Assembly: GCA_963732375.1 (NCBI GenBank)
Contig: CAVSZE010000002.1
Location: 248,001-312,000, forward strand
Length of the DNA: 64,000 nt
Source of the DNA: RPQJ01 sp963732375
Lineage (GTDB): Bacteria; Pseudomonadota; Gammaproteobacteria; Steroidobacterales; Steroidobacteraceae
Direction of reading: 5' to 3'
In this document: positions 1 through 8,900 of the stretch, piece after piece
How the letters are laid out: each line of letters opens with the position of its first letter
Position numbering within the stretch: the first letter of the stretch is position 1
Made by a program: the position numbers and the translations under genes
Notes under the pieces: model-generated
What the model was told of the DNA's origin: nothing
Databases searched by the model: none
What the model saw: the letters and a program-made list of their open reading frames with translations, nothing else

Positions 1-1
1 C

Positions 2-2158
2 CAGCCCTGGGTGGACGCCGGCGAGGCTGCACGCAAAGGCCAGTCCGTTGAGGAATTCGCTGCAGCCACAGCGGCGACCTGGAAGAAAGGGCTTGCCGAC
101 TGGAACGAAGACGGGGCGCGCATCCAGCGCCTGCGCGACGCGGCCGAAGTGGCGATCTATACGCCGGGATCGACGTCAGGCCGGCCGCTGTCGGTGCTGC
201 GCTCGTTCGCCGCACCGGATGCCGCGACACTCGACGATTCGACGGCGCTCAAGGAGCGCATCGGCGCCGCGGTCGCGGGGCTGCTCGGGCTGCTCGGCAT
301 CGACGCCGACCCGATCAGGAGCCGCGAGTACCTGCTGCTCTCGGCCATTCTCGACGCGGCCTGGCGCAAGGGTCGCAGCCCCGACCTCGCGGCCGTGATC
401 CAGGCAGTGCAGAAGCCTCCGTTCGAAAAGGTCGGCGTGTTCGACGTCGAGAGCTTCTATCCCGCGAAAGAGCGCATGGAACTCGCGCTGCGCGTGAACG
501 GCCTGCTCGCGTCACCCGGTTTCGACGCCTGGCTCGCCGGCGACGCGCTGGACATCCAGAAGCTGCTCTACACCGATGCGGGCAAGCCGCGTATCTCGAT
601 CATCTCGATCGCGCACCTGAACGACGCCGAGCGCATGTTCGTGGTCACGCTGGTGGCGAACGAGCTGGTCGCCTGGATGCGCCGGCAGTCAGGCACCACC
701 AGCCTGCGTGCGGTGTTCTACATGGACGAGGTGTTCGGCTACTTCCCACCCTCGGCCATGCCACCCTCGAAGCTGCCGCTGCTCACGCTGATGAAACAGG
801 CACGAGCCTTCGGGCTCGGTGTCGTGCTATCCACGCAGAACCCGGTAGACCTCGACTACAAGGGCCTCGGCAACGCCGGCACCTGGCTGATCGGGCGCCT
901 GCAGACCGAGCGCGACAAGGATCGCGTGATCGAGGGACTGCTGGGCACCGAGGCTGCCGGCGGAATGGACCGCGCCGGCCTCCAGGCGCTGATGTCGAAC
1001 CTGGCGCAACGCACGTTCCTGATGCGCAACGTCCACGACGACGCGCCGGTGCTGTTCCGCACCCGCTGGGCGCTCTCATACCTTCGCGGGCCGCTGACGC
1101 TGACCGAGATTTCGAAGCTGGAGGGCCAGCGGACCGGGGCGAACACAACTTCCGGCGGGGGCACCGCGACGACCGCGGCCGCAGGCGTCGCGGCCGGGGC
1201 CGCGCCTGCCGCGGACGGCGGTGCCGTCGCGAGTGACCCGGCTGCCTCGCCGTCGACCAGCAACGCATCGGCCCGGCCGATCGTGCCGCCGGGCGTCGTG
1301 GAAAAATTCATGCGCGCCGCGCCGGGACGGAATCCAGTGACCTACCAGCCCTTCATCGGCGCCAGCGCGCGGGCGCATTTCGTTGACGCCAAGGCCGGCA
1401 TGGATGCCTGGGAGTCCTGGTATTACCTCGCGCCGCTCAGCAAGGACGGTCCGGACTGGGCCTCAGCCGAGGTGCTGGGCGAGTCCGGTCGGGACTTCGA
1501 CGACGAGCCACGCGAGGGCGCGGAATTCGGCGAGGTCCCGGGGTCGGCACTGTCCCCGAAGAACCATCGCGCCTGGGCCGATGCGCTGGAGGACCACGTC
1601 TATCGCAGCGCATCGCTCAACGTGATGTCCTGCCCGGCGCTCAAGATGAGCGCCGCGCCGGGCGGCACCGAGGGGGAATTCCGCACCCACATCGCGCAAG
1701 CGCTGCGCGAGAAGCGCGACGCTGCGGTCGATGCGCTGCGTGGCAAGTACGCCTCGAAGCTCGCCGCGATCGGGACGCGAGAGCAGCGCGCCGGCCAGCG
1801 CCTCGAGCGCGAGAAGTCGCAGGCTTCGAGCGAGACCCTGGCAACCGCCGTGTCGATCGGCGGCAGCCTGCTCGGCGCGCTGTTCGGCGGCCGGCGCGGC
1901 AGTGCCTACAGCAAGGCGTCGAGCGCCGCGCGCGGCATCGGACGCGCCAGCCGCGAGCGGACCGATGTCACCAATGCCGAGGCGGATATCCGGGCGATCC
2001 AGCAGCAGGCCGACGCGCTGAATGCCGAGCTCGAGGCCGAGGTCGCACGCCTGGAGGGCGAGTTCGACCCCAATGCCGTCCGGATCGAGACGGCGCCCGT
2101 TCGGCCTCGCAAGTCCGACGTCACGGTCGAGGACCTGGCGCTGGTCTGGCGGCCGTGA
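2..2158 (+). CDS. HerA/VirB4-like ATP-binding protein, 5' end outside window
   Basis: The frame is open to the left edge, so only the C-terminal ~718 residues are present and the Walker A loop must lie upstream. What remains looks like the second half of a HerA/FtsK-type hexameric ATPase: a Walker B stretch (FYMDE, about residue 237 from the first visible GTG at 11) and a sensor-like STQNPVDLDYKG segment followed by GTWLIGRLQTE. An Ala/Gly/Thr-rich linker (about 375-425) leads to a C-terminal part that is strongly charged and probably coiled coil, interrupted by a glycine-rich segment (SIGGSLLGALFGG). Such proteins are usually annotated as DUF87/HerA-domain ATPases that translocate DNA or remodel protein; the substrate here is unknown. 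A DUF2780-like gene follows 29 bases later and may be co-transcribed. Confidence 0.75.
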   Translation, partial: QPWVDAGEAARKGQSVEEFAAATAATWKKGLADWNEDGARIQRLRDAAEVAIYTPGSTSGRPLSVLRSFAAPDAATLDDSTALKERIGAAVAGLLGLLGIDADPIRSREYLLLSAILDAAWRKGRSPDLAAVIQAVQKPPFEKVGVFDVESFYPAKERMELALRVNGLLASPGFDAWLAGDALDIQKLLYTDAGKPRISIISIAHLNDAERMFVVTLVANELVAWMRRQSGTTSLRAVFYMDEVFGYFPPSAMPPSKLPLLTLMKQARAFGLGVVLSTQNPVDLDYKGLGNAGTWLIGRLQTERDKDRVIEGLLGTEAAGGMDRAGLQALMSNLAQRTFLMRNVHDDAPVLFRTRWALSYLRGPLTLTEISKLEGQRTGANTTSGGGTATTAAAGVAAGAAPAADGGAVASDPAASPSTSNASARPIVPPGVVEKFMRAAPGRNPVTYQPFIGASARAHFVDAKAGMDAWESWYYLAPLSKDGPDWASAEVLGESGRDFDDEPREGAEFGEVPGSALSPKNHRAWADALEDHVYRSASLNVMSCPALKMSAAPGGTEGEFRTHIAQALREKRDAAVDALRGKYASKLAAIGTREQRAGQRLEREKSQASSETLATAVSIGGSLLGALFGGRRGSAYSKASSAARGIGRASRERTDVTNAEADIRAIQQQADALNAELEAEVARLEGEFDPNAVRIETAPVRPRKSDVTVEDLALVWRP

Positions 2159-2187
2159 CGTAGAATCTTTGCGGGGAGGATCCGGCC

Positions 2188-2574
2188 ATGAATGAACTCG
2201 TAAAGCGACTGATGAAGGAACTCCGCATCACGAAGGAGCAGGCGCGCGGCGGCCTGGTGGCGCTGCTGCGCACGGCGCAGCAGAACATGTCGCGCTCCGA
2301 TTTCGACGAGGTGGTGGTGGACATCCCGGGCGCAGACAAGCTGCTGAAAGAAGCCCCGCCGCCGAGCACCTTGAGCTCGCTTGCCGGCGGGCTCGGCTCA
2401 CTGTTCGGAGGCAAGAAGAGCCCCGGGCGCTGGGCGGGGCTGGCTGCATCGTTCACCGAGCTTGGTATTCCCATCGACACCGCCAAGAAGTTCGGGCCAA
2501 TCGTGATCGACTATGTCGAGCATCACGGTGGTGAAGACCTCGTGGACAAGATCAAGGATGCACTGGGTCTGTAG
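2188..2574 (+). CDS. DUF2780-like small protein
   Basis: A 128-residue protein without a signal peptide. An N-terminal helical repeat (LRITKEQARGG..ALLRTAQ) and the stretch DIPGADKLLKEAP resemble the DUF2780 (VcgC/VcgE) family, whose function is unknown. A Gly/Ser-rich middle (LASGLG-like, about 65-77) precedes a C-terminal half (VEHHGGEDLVDKIKDAL) typical of the same family. The start is supported by GGGGAGGA about 9 bases upstream of the ATG. It sits between the HerA-like ATPase and a lipoprotein gene on the same strand. The family assignment rests on motif memory only. Confidence 0.6.
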   Translation: MNELVKRLMKELRITKEQARGGLVALLRTAQQNMSRSDFDEVVVDIPGADKLLKEAPPPSTLSSLAGGLGSLFGGKKSPGRWAGLAASFTELGIPIDTAKKFGPIVIDYVEHHGGEDLVDKIKDALGL

Positions 2575-2584
2575 GCGTGGCCCG

Positions 2585-3322
2585 ATGCTCGTGAGAATCC
2601 GCGGGATTCCGTCACTGCGGCTCCTGGTCGTGCCGGCGCTGCTCGCCGCGCTCGCAGCGGTCACGGGCTGCGGACCCAAGAGCCGCGACCTCCAGCCAGG
2701 CCTGTATCGCGCTGTGGTCGAATTGCCAGGCGAAGAGGTTCCGTTCGGGCTCGATGTCGTAGCCGACAAGGCAGGCATCGCGCTCTACCTGGTGAATGGC
2801 AAGGAGCGCTTGCGCGTGCCGGGGGCGAAGGTCGTCCCGGGCCAACTCACCGCCGAACTGCCGGGCACGGGCAATGTACTGACGGCCCAGGTCTCGGGCG
2901 ACGAACTCGAGGGCGAAGTCACGCTGGCCGGCGCCAACGGCGGCAAGTCGGTACTCCCCTTCTCCGCCTTACGCGGGCAGGACTGGCGTTTCGTCCAGGA
3001 GCCGCGCAGCGACAACGCCGACTTCTCCGGACGCTGGGCCTTCCAACTCACCGGCGATGCCGGAACCAGCACCAAAGGCGTCGCCGAGTTTGCGCAGTCG
3101 TTCCACGTCGTCACCGGCTCGTTGCGCACTGCGGACCGGGAGCAACCGCTCGCCGGCGACGCAAACGACGAGGACCTCAGTCTCTCGCTCTTCGACGGCC
3201 AGCAGGCCGTACTGTACAAGGGCAAGCTGGACGAACGCGGTGAACTGGTGGGCGAGTGCTGGAGCAGCGCCGCCGGTCACGCGCGCTACACCGCGATCCG
3301 CAATCCCGACGCCACACTGTGA
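2585..3322 (+). CDS. Predicted lipoprotein of unknown function
   Basis: A 245-residue protein. The ATG at 2585 is chosen because it gives a clean lipoprotein signal: basic MLVRIRG, a hydrophobic core, then the lipobox AVTGC with Cys about residue 29. The mature part appears to be beta-rich with two related halves (about 35-130 and 140-245), each starting with a segment on chain-like 'GLYRAVVELPG..' or 'FSGRWAFQLTG..' patterns typical of small beta-barrel or lipocalin-like domains. It begins 10 bases after the preceding stop and ends 6 bases before yajQ, so the four genes may form one transcript. No specific function is recognised. Confidence 0.65.
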   Translation: MLVRIRGIPSLRLLVVPALLAALAAVTGCGPKSRDLQPGLYRAVVELPGEEVPFGLDVVADKAGIALYLVNGKERLRVPGAKVVPGQLTAELPGTGNVLTAQVSGDELEGEVTLAGANGGKSVLPFSALRGQDWRFVQEPRSDNADFSGRWAFQLTGDAGTSTKGVAEFAQSFHVVTGSLRTADREQPLAGDANDEDLSLSLFDGQQAVLYKGKLDERGELVGECWSSAAGHARYTAIRNPDATL

Positions 3323-3328
3323 GCTGCC

Positions 3329-3811
3329 ATGCCTTCATTCGACATCGTTTCCGAATTCAACCTGCACGAAGTCACCAACGCCCTGGACCAGGCCAGCCGC
3401 GAAGTGGACCAGCGATTTGACTTCAAGGGCACCGACGCGAAGTTCGAGCAGAAGGAAGCCGTCGTGACACTGTCAGCGCCGGCCGACTTCCAGCTGAAGC
3501 AGATGCTCGAGATCCTGAAGCTGAAGCTTTCGAAGCGCGGCATCGACGTCGCCTGCCTGAAGATCGACGAGCCGGTGACGACCGGGCAGACGGCGCGCCA
3601 GGTGGTGACCTTGCGGCAGGGCGTGGACACGGAGCTGGGCAAGAAAATCCAGCGGCTGATCAAGGACTCGAAGCTGAAGGTCCAGGCCGCCATCCAGGAC
3701 AAGCAGGTGCGGGTCACGGGCAAGAGCCGTGACGACCTTCAGTCGGCGATGGCGATGGTGAAGAAGGGCGGCTTCGAGCTGCCGCTGCAGTTCACGAACT
3801 TCAGGGACTGA
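3329..3811 (+). CDS. yajQ: YajQ family nucleotide-binding protein
   Basis: A 160-residue protein matching the YajQ/UPF0234 family over its full length: MPSFDIVSE start, the conserved DFKGTDA segment, the IKDSKLKVQAAIQ segment and the C-terminal PLQFTNFRD ending. Members bind cyclic di-GMP or other nucleotides and RNA, and in Xanthomonas relatives act with a LysR-type regulator. The gene stops 5 bases before a 60-base perfect palindrome that separates it from the convergent desaturase gene. Confidence 0.95.
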   Translation: MPSFDIVSEFNLHEVTNALDQASREVDQRFDFKGTDAKFEQKEAVVTLSAPADFQLKQMLEILKLKLSKRGIDVACLKIDEPVTTGQTARQVVTLRQGVDTELGKKIQRLIKDSKLKVQAAIQDKQVRVTGKSRDDLQSAMAMVKKGGFELPLQFTNFRD

Positions 3812-3816
3812 AGAAG

Positions 3817-3876
3817 GGGGACATTCTCCTTTTTCCTACGGTCCTGGAGGACCGTAGGAAAAAGGAGAATGTCCCC
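3817..3876. repeat. Perfect long palindrome, short form of the GGGGACATTCTC repeat family
   Basis: Two perfectly complementary 29-base arms (3817-3845 and 3848-3876) flank a two-base GG loop. Each arm begins with the 19-mer GGGGACATTCTCCTTTTTC and continues with an apex sequence (CTACGGTCCT) not found in the other three copies. It occupies nearly all of the 72-base gap between the convergent yajQ and desaturase genes. The T-run after the hairpin half on either strand means it could stop transcription from both sides; that role is inferred. Confidence 0.95.
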
Positions 3877-3883
3877 TGGCGCG

Positions 3884-5041
3884 TCAGGCGTAGGCCTTGG
3901 TCATCACCTGCAGTCGGCGGCGCTGCGTGCGCAGGCTGTGCTCGATCTCGCGCATGCGGGACCGGAGGCTGGTCTCCTCCCAGCGCTGCAGCAGGCGCTG
4001 CTTGCGGTCGGTGACCCACTGGTCACGCAGCTTCGACCATTCCTCGAGCGCCTTGCGGAACGCGGCGTATTCCTCGGCGACGCGCGCCTTCAGGCGCTCG
4101 ATCTGCTCGTCGGTGCCACGCGCGCGGCGCTTCTCGAGCGCAGCTTCCATGCGCTTGAACTGCATGGCGATCTGGGCACGCTGGATCCAGAGGTCGGGCA
4201 CTGTCTTCAGGTTGTCCGCCAGGCCCATCGCCGATAGCGTATTGATCAGCCACTTGGTCGGGTCCCACTGCCACCAGCGAACGCCATTTCGATAGTCGTT
4301 CTGGAAGATGTGGTGGAAGTTGTGATAACCCTCGCCAAAGGTCAGGAATGCCAGCGCGCCATTATCGCGCGCGGAGTTCTCGTCGGTGTACGGCTGCGAG
4401 CCCCACATGTGGGCCAGCGAGTTGATGAACCACGTGCAGTGATGGTTGATCACCAGGCGCAGCAGTCCGGCGAGCAGGAACACGCCCCACACGTCGCCCA
4501 CGGCCCAGCCGAGCAGCAGCGGGAAGGCGATGTTCATGAACAGCGTGAGCGGCACGTAATAGCGGTGCTGGAAAACCACCATCGGGTCGCGCTCTAGGTC
4601 GCGCGCGTTGGAGAAGTCGTTAATGCCGCTCGGGTAGTCGCGCAGGATCCAGCCCATGTGCGAAAACCAGAAGCCACGCCTGGCGCTGTACGGGTCCTTG
4701 TCCACGTCATCCACGAACCGGTGGTGGGTGCGGTGTTGCGAGGACCAGATCAGGATGCTGTTCTGAAGCGACATCGCGCCGAACAGCATGAAGAAGAGCC
4801 GTACGCTCCAGTGGGCGCTGTAGGTGCGGTGCGACCAGAGGCGGTGGTAGCCCGCGGTGATCGCAAGGCCGCCCGCCCACTGCAGCACGACGAACAGGAT
4901 TACTGCCGCCCAGCTGTAGCCGTGCGTAATGCCATACCAGGGAACGAAAACCAGCGCCGCAAGAGGCGTGATCGTGAACAGGATCATCGTGATCCAGTTG
5001 ATAGGCGCGTGTTCTTCGCGCACCAGGGATTCGTTTTGCAT
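3884..5041 (-). CDS. Membrane fatty acyl desaturase (delta-9 type)
   Basis: A 385-residue di-iron desaturase. The three histidine boxes of acyl-CoA/acyl-lipid desaturases are visible: HRLWSH (about 66-71), HRTHH (103-107) and HNFHH (240-244), with hydrophobic segments around 20-60 and 165-205. The enzyme would introduce a double bond into saturated acyl chains in the inner membrane, using O2 and a ferredoxin-type or cytochrome donor. The ATG at 5041 is preferred; an in-frame GTG at 5071 would add 10 residues. Residues about 300-385 form a charged, helix-prone tail that typical family members do not need for catalysis. It ends 7 bases from the palindrome at 3817-3876. Confidence 0.9.
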   Translation of the reverse strand: MQNESLVREEHAPINWITMILFTITPLAALVFVPWYGITHGYSWAAVILFVVLQWAGGLAITAGYHRLWSHRTYSAHWSVRLFFMLFGAMSLQNSILIWSSQHRTHHRFVDDVDKDPYSARRGFWFSHMGWILRDYPSGINDFSNARDLERDPMVVFQHRYYVPLTLFMNIAFPLLLGWAVGDVWGVFLLAGLLRLVINHHCTWFINSLAHMWGSQPYTDENSARDNGALAFLTFGEGYHNFHHIFQNDYRNGVRWWQWDPTKWLINTLSAMGLADNLKTVPDLWIQRAQIAMQFKRMEAALEKRRARGTDEQIERLKARVAEEYAAFRKALEEWSKLRDQWVTDRKQRLLQRWEETSLRSRMREIEHSLRTQRRRLQVMTKAYA

Positions 5042-5207
5042 CAGGGAGTTACCAGCGCCGAAAGGCGGCACAAACGTACGAACAGTCTACTCCCTGACAG
5101 GAATAGTCGCTCGCGTGGCGTAAGTCTCTGAAATAGAAGGTTTCGCTGTCCCTTCTCGGCGGGCCGATCCCGGCAAAGGCCGTCCCGCTCCTCCACCGGT
5201 ACCGGAT

Positions 5208-5570
5208 TCAGGCGACGCGCCGCCCGCGTGCAGCTTCCTGCTGGACCTCGGAGCTACCGGCAGGACGCGTCGCGCCCCGCTGATGACTGCCGATCAAGCG
5301 CTCCAGCCACTCGGGCGTGTGAAGGTGCGAATCCCTGGCCTGGTCCTCGGTTACAGGGGGGCCGATGTTCGCTGCCAGCGCAGGCAGACTACCGGGTTGC
5401 GGCGTAATTGGGGCCGCCATACGGCCACGCTCCTGCCACCATCGGACGAGCGACTCGGAGGGATCCCGTGCGAGGCGGGACGTAATGGCCATGATGCCCA
5501 CGAGGACAATTACGACCATAACAGCGATGTCGATCTGCAACAGGCGCAACGTAAACCACTCGCGATCCAT
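5208..5570 (-). CDS. Small single-pass membrane protein, unknown
   Basis: A 120-residue frame starting MDREWFTLRL with one strong hydrophobic segment (LLQIDIAVMVVIVLVGIMAI, about residues 9-28) followed by a basic, proline-containing soluble tail. The start at 5570 is supported by GGAG seven bases upstream of the ATG; an in-frame upstream ATG at 5639 lacks that support. No family is recognised. The low complexity of the C-terminal part leaves open that only the N-terminal half is meaningful. Confidence 0.45.
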   Translation of the reverse strand: MDREWFTLRLLQIDIAVMVVIVLVGIMAITSRLARDPSESLVRWWQERGRMAAPITPQPGSLPALAANIGPPVTEDQARDSHLHTPEWLERLIGSHQRGATRPAGSSEVQQEAARGRRVA

Positions 5571-5885
5571 TCTGAGACTCCATGGGCCGCTCACGACCCG
5601 GTGTTTGACGGGTTTCATGCTACAGATGGAATGTTGCACCGCAATAACTGTTTTACGATAAATCCCGTAAGCCTATGAATAATAAATTTTTATTTATGCT
5701 GCAGCGCCGTAAAAACACCCTAAAAGGAGTCCCGAAACCGCCTGCCGGGAATGGGCGGAGCGCAGCCGGCACATAACGACTGCATTTCTCACGCTAATTC
5801 TCCCCAAACATGCTTCAATCTGCTGGAAAGATGAGCCGATCATTATCGATCACCGCGAAACGAGCGATCCACGGGAGCACAGGCG
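5571..5885. other. AT-rich intergenic region between divergent genes
   Basis: About 315 bases without a convincing gene, between the small membrane protein and the aldo/keto reductase. Its middle (about 5640-5720) is far more AT-rich than anything nearby and contains an inverted AT tract (AATAAATTTTTATTT) nested between TTTTACG (about 5651) and CGTAAAA (about 5708). An AAGGAG sequence near 5724 is not followed by a suitably placed start codon. The region presumably carries promoters for both flanking genes; no specific sites are assigned. Confidence 0.5.
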
Positions 5886-6920
5886 ATGAAATACAGACTT
5901 CTGGGCCGCACCGGCCTTTACGTCTCCGAGATTTGCCTGGGGACCATGACCTTCGGCAGCGAGGGCTTCTGGAAAGTGATGGGCGGGCTGGGCCAGCAGG
6001 CGGTCAACACGCTCGTCGGCCAGGCGTTCGAGGCCGGGATCAACTTCATCGATACCGCCAACGTCTACTCGATCGGGCAGTCGGAATCGCTGGTCGGCCA
6101 GGCGCTGAAGGACCTCCGCCTGCCACGCGAACAGGTCGTGATCGCGACCAAGGCAACCGGCAGCATGGACGAACTGGCGAACGGGCGCGGCCAGTCGCGT
6201 TACCACCTGATGAACGCGCTGGACGCCAGCCTCGAGCGGCTGCAGCTCGACCACGTCGACCTGTACCAGCTTCACGGCTTCGACCCGCTCACGCCGCTCG
6301 AGGAGTCGCTCTCGACGCTGGACGATATGGTCAGGAGCGGCAAGGTCCGATACATCGGGCTGTGCAACCTCGCCGCCTGGCAGGTCATGAAGGCGCTCGC
6401 GATCTCCGACCAGCACGGCTGGGCACGGTTTGCGAGCGTGCAGGCGTACTACACGCTGGCAGGACGCGACCTGGAGCGCGAACTGCTCCCGCTGATCCGC
6501 GACCAGCAGCTCGGGCTGATGGTGTGGAGTCCGTTGGCCGGTGGACTGCTGACCGGCAAGTTCGACCGCGACGGAAAGGGGCCGGGCGACAGCCGTCGCG
6601 ACACCTTCGACTTTCCCCCCGTGGACAAGGGGCGCGCCTTCGACTGCGTTGACGCGATGCGCCCCGTCGCCGCGCGACACGGCGTTTCGATCGCCCAGGT
6701 GGCTCTCGCCTGGCTGCTGGCCCAGCCAGCCGTGTCGTCGGTGATCATCGGTGCGAAGACGGTGGCGCAACTCACCGACAACATCGCCGCGGCACGGCTC
6801 GCGCTGTCGTCGGAAGACATGGCTCTGCTGGACGCCGTGAGCCGGCCGCCACCCGAGTATCCCGGCTGGATGATCGAGCTTCAGGGTGGTTATCGGGCGA
6901 AAGTGCCGGAGCGCGGCTGA
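5886..6920 (+). CDS. Aldo/keto reductase
   Basis: A 344-residue NADPH-dependent oxidoreductase of the aldo/keto reductase superfamily, (beta/alpha)8 barrel. The catalytic tetrad can be read as Asp56, Tyr61 (FIDTANVY), Lys89 (IATKA) and His130 (LYQLH); the C-terminal WLLAQPAVSSVIIGAKT segment is the usual cofactor-binding region. The sequence resembles the YajO/general-stress group acting on aldehydes or sugars, but the substrate cannot be told. The gene stands alone, with GGGAG about 10 bases before the ATG, and converges on hoxW with a 19-base gap. Confidence 0.9.
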   Translation: MKYRLLGRTGLYVSEICLGTMTFGSEGFWKVMGGLGQQAVNTLVGQAFEAGINFIDTANVYSIGQSESLVGQALKDLRLPREQVVIATKATGSMDELANGRGQSRYHLMNALDASLERLQLDHVDLYQLHGFDPLTPLEESLSTLDDMVRSGKVRYIGLCNLAAWQVMKALAISDQHGWARFASVQAYYTLAGRDLERELLPLIRDQQLGLMVWSPLAGGLLTGKFDRDGKGPGDSRRDTFDFPPVDKGRAFDCVDAMRPVAARHGVSIAQVALAWLLAQPAVSSVIIGAKTVAQLTDNIAAARLALSSEDMALLDAVSRPPPEYPGWMIELQGGYRAKVPERG

Positions 6921-6939
6921 GCCCGCCGCCGTCGGACCG

Positions 6940-7419
6940 TCAGCGCGACGCCTGCTCCGCGCGTGCCGGCCGCGGCTGGCACAGGTCGAGCAGCACCGTC
7001 CCGGCAGCCCGCAGGTTGTTCGAAGCAGCCCCACTCAGCCCTTCCCCCAGCTCGAACGACTCGCCACGCACGCAGAGGATGGCGCACGGCGGCGGCACCT
7101 CGCCCTTGATACGAACGTACGTCGCGAGGACCGTCTCCGGCGACAGCGCGTGGGATGTGTGCAGGAAATCCGCAGCGGGCTTCGCGTCGCGCAGCTCGAA
7201 AGGCCCGTCGGTACCGACGCCGGCATCGACGAAGATCACGCGCTCGCGACCCTCGAGATCGAGTGCGTTCTCGACCTGAAGCTGGAACTCGATGATCACC
7301 TCGACTCCGGGCAGCGCCGCGGCCTCGACCATGTCCGCAAGCATGGGCCCGAGCGCATCGTCGCCGCGGCTCGGATTACCGACCGCCAGCACCAGCACCG
7401 GCGCGCGCGGTGTGTTCAT
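6940..7419 (-). CDS. hoxW: Hydrogenase maturation endopeptidase HoxW
   Basis: A 159-residue member of the HybD/HycI/HoxW protease family, which removes the C-terminal peptide of the [NiFe] large subunit after nickel insertion. The family signature GNPSRGDDALGP is at residues about 14-25, followed by FVDAG and a TSHALSPETVL segment expected to supply the nickel-sensing His. Its ATG overlaps the hoxH stop (ATGA), so it is the last gene of the hox operon and is translationally coupled to its substrate. The C-terminal 20 residues are low-complexity and basic. Confidence 0.92.
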   Translation of the reverse strand: MNTPRAPVLVLAVGNPSRGDDALGPMLADMVEAAALPGVEVIIEFQLQVENALDLEGRERVIFVDAGVGTDGPFELRDAKPAADFLHTSHALSPETVLATYVRIKGEVPPPCAILCVRGESFELGEGLSGAASNNLRAAGTVLLDLCQPRPARAEQASR

Positions 7420-8882
7420 CCGCGGACCAGCGTGTCCACCAGCGACCCCTCGGCGTCCACCAGTTGCACCGAGAGCGGCATCTTGCCCATTGCATGCGTG
7501 GCACAGGAAAGGCAGGGGTCGAAGGCGCGCACGGCGACCTCGATGTGGTTCAGCAGTCCTTCCGTGAGCGTGCGACCGTCGAGGTACTTCCGGGCCACCT
7601 CGCGGATCGCGTTGTTCATCGCCTGGTTGTTGTGGGTCGTCGATACGATCAGGTTGGCCCGCACCACCTGATCGTTCTCGTCAACGCGGTAATGGTGGAT
7701 CAACGTGCCGCGCGGTGCCTCGATCACGCCCACGCCACGCGCCTGCCGTTCGCCCCCGGCCATCAAGTCGTTGCCGAGCAGGTCATCGTCGTGCAGCAGG
7801 TCCTTGATCGCCTCGGCCGCGTGCAGCATCTCGATCATTCGCGCCCAGTGGGAGCCGAGCGTGGCCAGCGCCGCCCGCCCCTCGTCGAAAGCCATGAACT
7901 CACGGCGCTCACGGTCGGCGAGCGGCGTCGGAATGAAATCGCAGCGCGTCACTCGAGTAAGCGGGCCGACGCGATACCAGCCGTCCTCGGGTCCCAGCGA
8001 ACGCAGGAACGGGAACTTCATGTAGGACCAGTCCTTCACTTCCTCGGAGATCTGGTCCCAGTAACGGGAATAGTCCACGTGGTCGAAGATGCGGCGATTG
8101 TCCGCGTCGCGCGCACGCAGGCCGCCGTGATACAGGTCGAGCGCGCCGTCGGCCCGCACCAGGCTGAGCGTGTGGGCGCGGAACGTGCCGAAGCTGCGGT
8201 ACTCCTCGAGGCTGGCCTCGAACAGCTGCCGCACCAGCCGCACGGCGTCGCGGCTCCACGCGACGACCTGGTAGATGTCGCGCTTCAGTTCATCGCGCTC
8301 GGCGATCGTCAGGCTCTTGTTCACACCGCCCGGCACAGAGCCTGTGCCGTGGATGCGCTTGCCCGCCGTATGACGGATGACTTCCTGCCCGTACTTGCGC
8401 AACAGGACGCCCTGCCGCGCCACGTCGGGGTACGCGGCGGCGACGCCCACGATGTTGCGCCGGGCGACATCCGAGTCGAACCCGAACAGCAGGTCAGGCG
8501 ACGAGAGGTGGAAGAAATGCAGCGCGTGCGACTGCAGGATCTGGCCGTAGTGCATCAGCCGCCGGATCTTCTCTGCGGTCGGCGTGAGCTGCGTCGCGCC
8601 GACGACCTGGTCGAGCGCCTTCGATGCGGCCAGGTGGTGGCTCACCGGGCAGATCCCGCACAGCCGCTGCACCATCACCGGCACTTCCCAGTACGGCCGG
8701 CCCTGGATGAACTTCTCGAAGGCCCGGAACTCGACGATGTGCAGCCGCGCCTGCTGCACATGGTCGTCTTCGTCCATCAGCAGCGTCACCTTGCCGTGCC
8801 CCTCGACGCGCGACAGCGGCTCGATGACGACGCGGCGCAGGCCTTCCGGGTTTCGTGCGGTCTCGAGTGCGGCAGGACTCAT
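7416..8882 (-). CDS. hoxH: NAD-reducing hydrogenase large subunit HoxH
   Basis: A 488-residue [NiFe] hydrogenase catalytic subunit, group 3d (bidirectional, NAD-linked). Both nickel-binding motifs are intact: RLCGICPVSHH (73-83; Cys75 and Cys78) and DPCLSCATH (455-463; Cys457 and Cys460). HoxW would cleave after His463, releasing a 25-residue tail ending TLVRG. The N-terminal EPLSRVEGHG stretch is also family-typical. It would oxidise H2 or reduce protons in a cytoplasmic complex with HoxY and the HoxFU diaphorase. The gene starts 18 bases after hoxY and ends overlapping hoxW. Confidence 0.96.
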   Translation of the reverse strand: MSPAALETARNPEGLRRVVIEPLSRVEGHGKVTLLMDEDDHVQQARLHIVEFRAFEKFIQGRPYWEVPVMVQRLCGICPVSHHLAASKALDQVVGATQLTPTAEKIRRLMHYGQILQSHALHFFHLSSPDLLFGFDSDVARRNIVGVAAAYPDVARQGVLLRKYGQEVIRHTAGKRIHGTGSVPGGVNKSLTIAERDELKRDIYQVVAWSRDAVRLVRQLFEASLEEYRSFGTFRAHTLSLVRADGALDLYHGGLRARDADNRRIFDHVDYSRYWDQISEEVKDWSYMKFPFLRSLGPEDGWYRVGPLTRVTRCDFIPTPLADRERREFMAFDEGRAALATLGSHWARMIEMLHAAEAIKDLLHDDDLLGNDLMAGGERQARGVGVIEAPRGTLIHHYRVDENDQVVRANLIVSTTHNNQAMNNAIREVARKYLDGRTLTEGLLNHIEVAVRAFDPCLSCATHAMGKMPLSVQLVDAEGSLVDTLVRG

Positions 8883-8900
8883 GACAGTCGTTGTTTCCCG

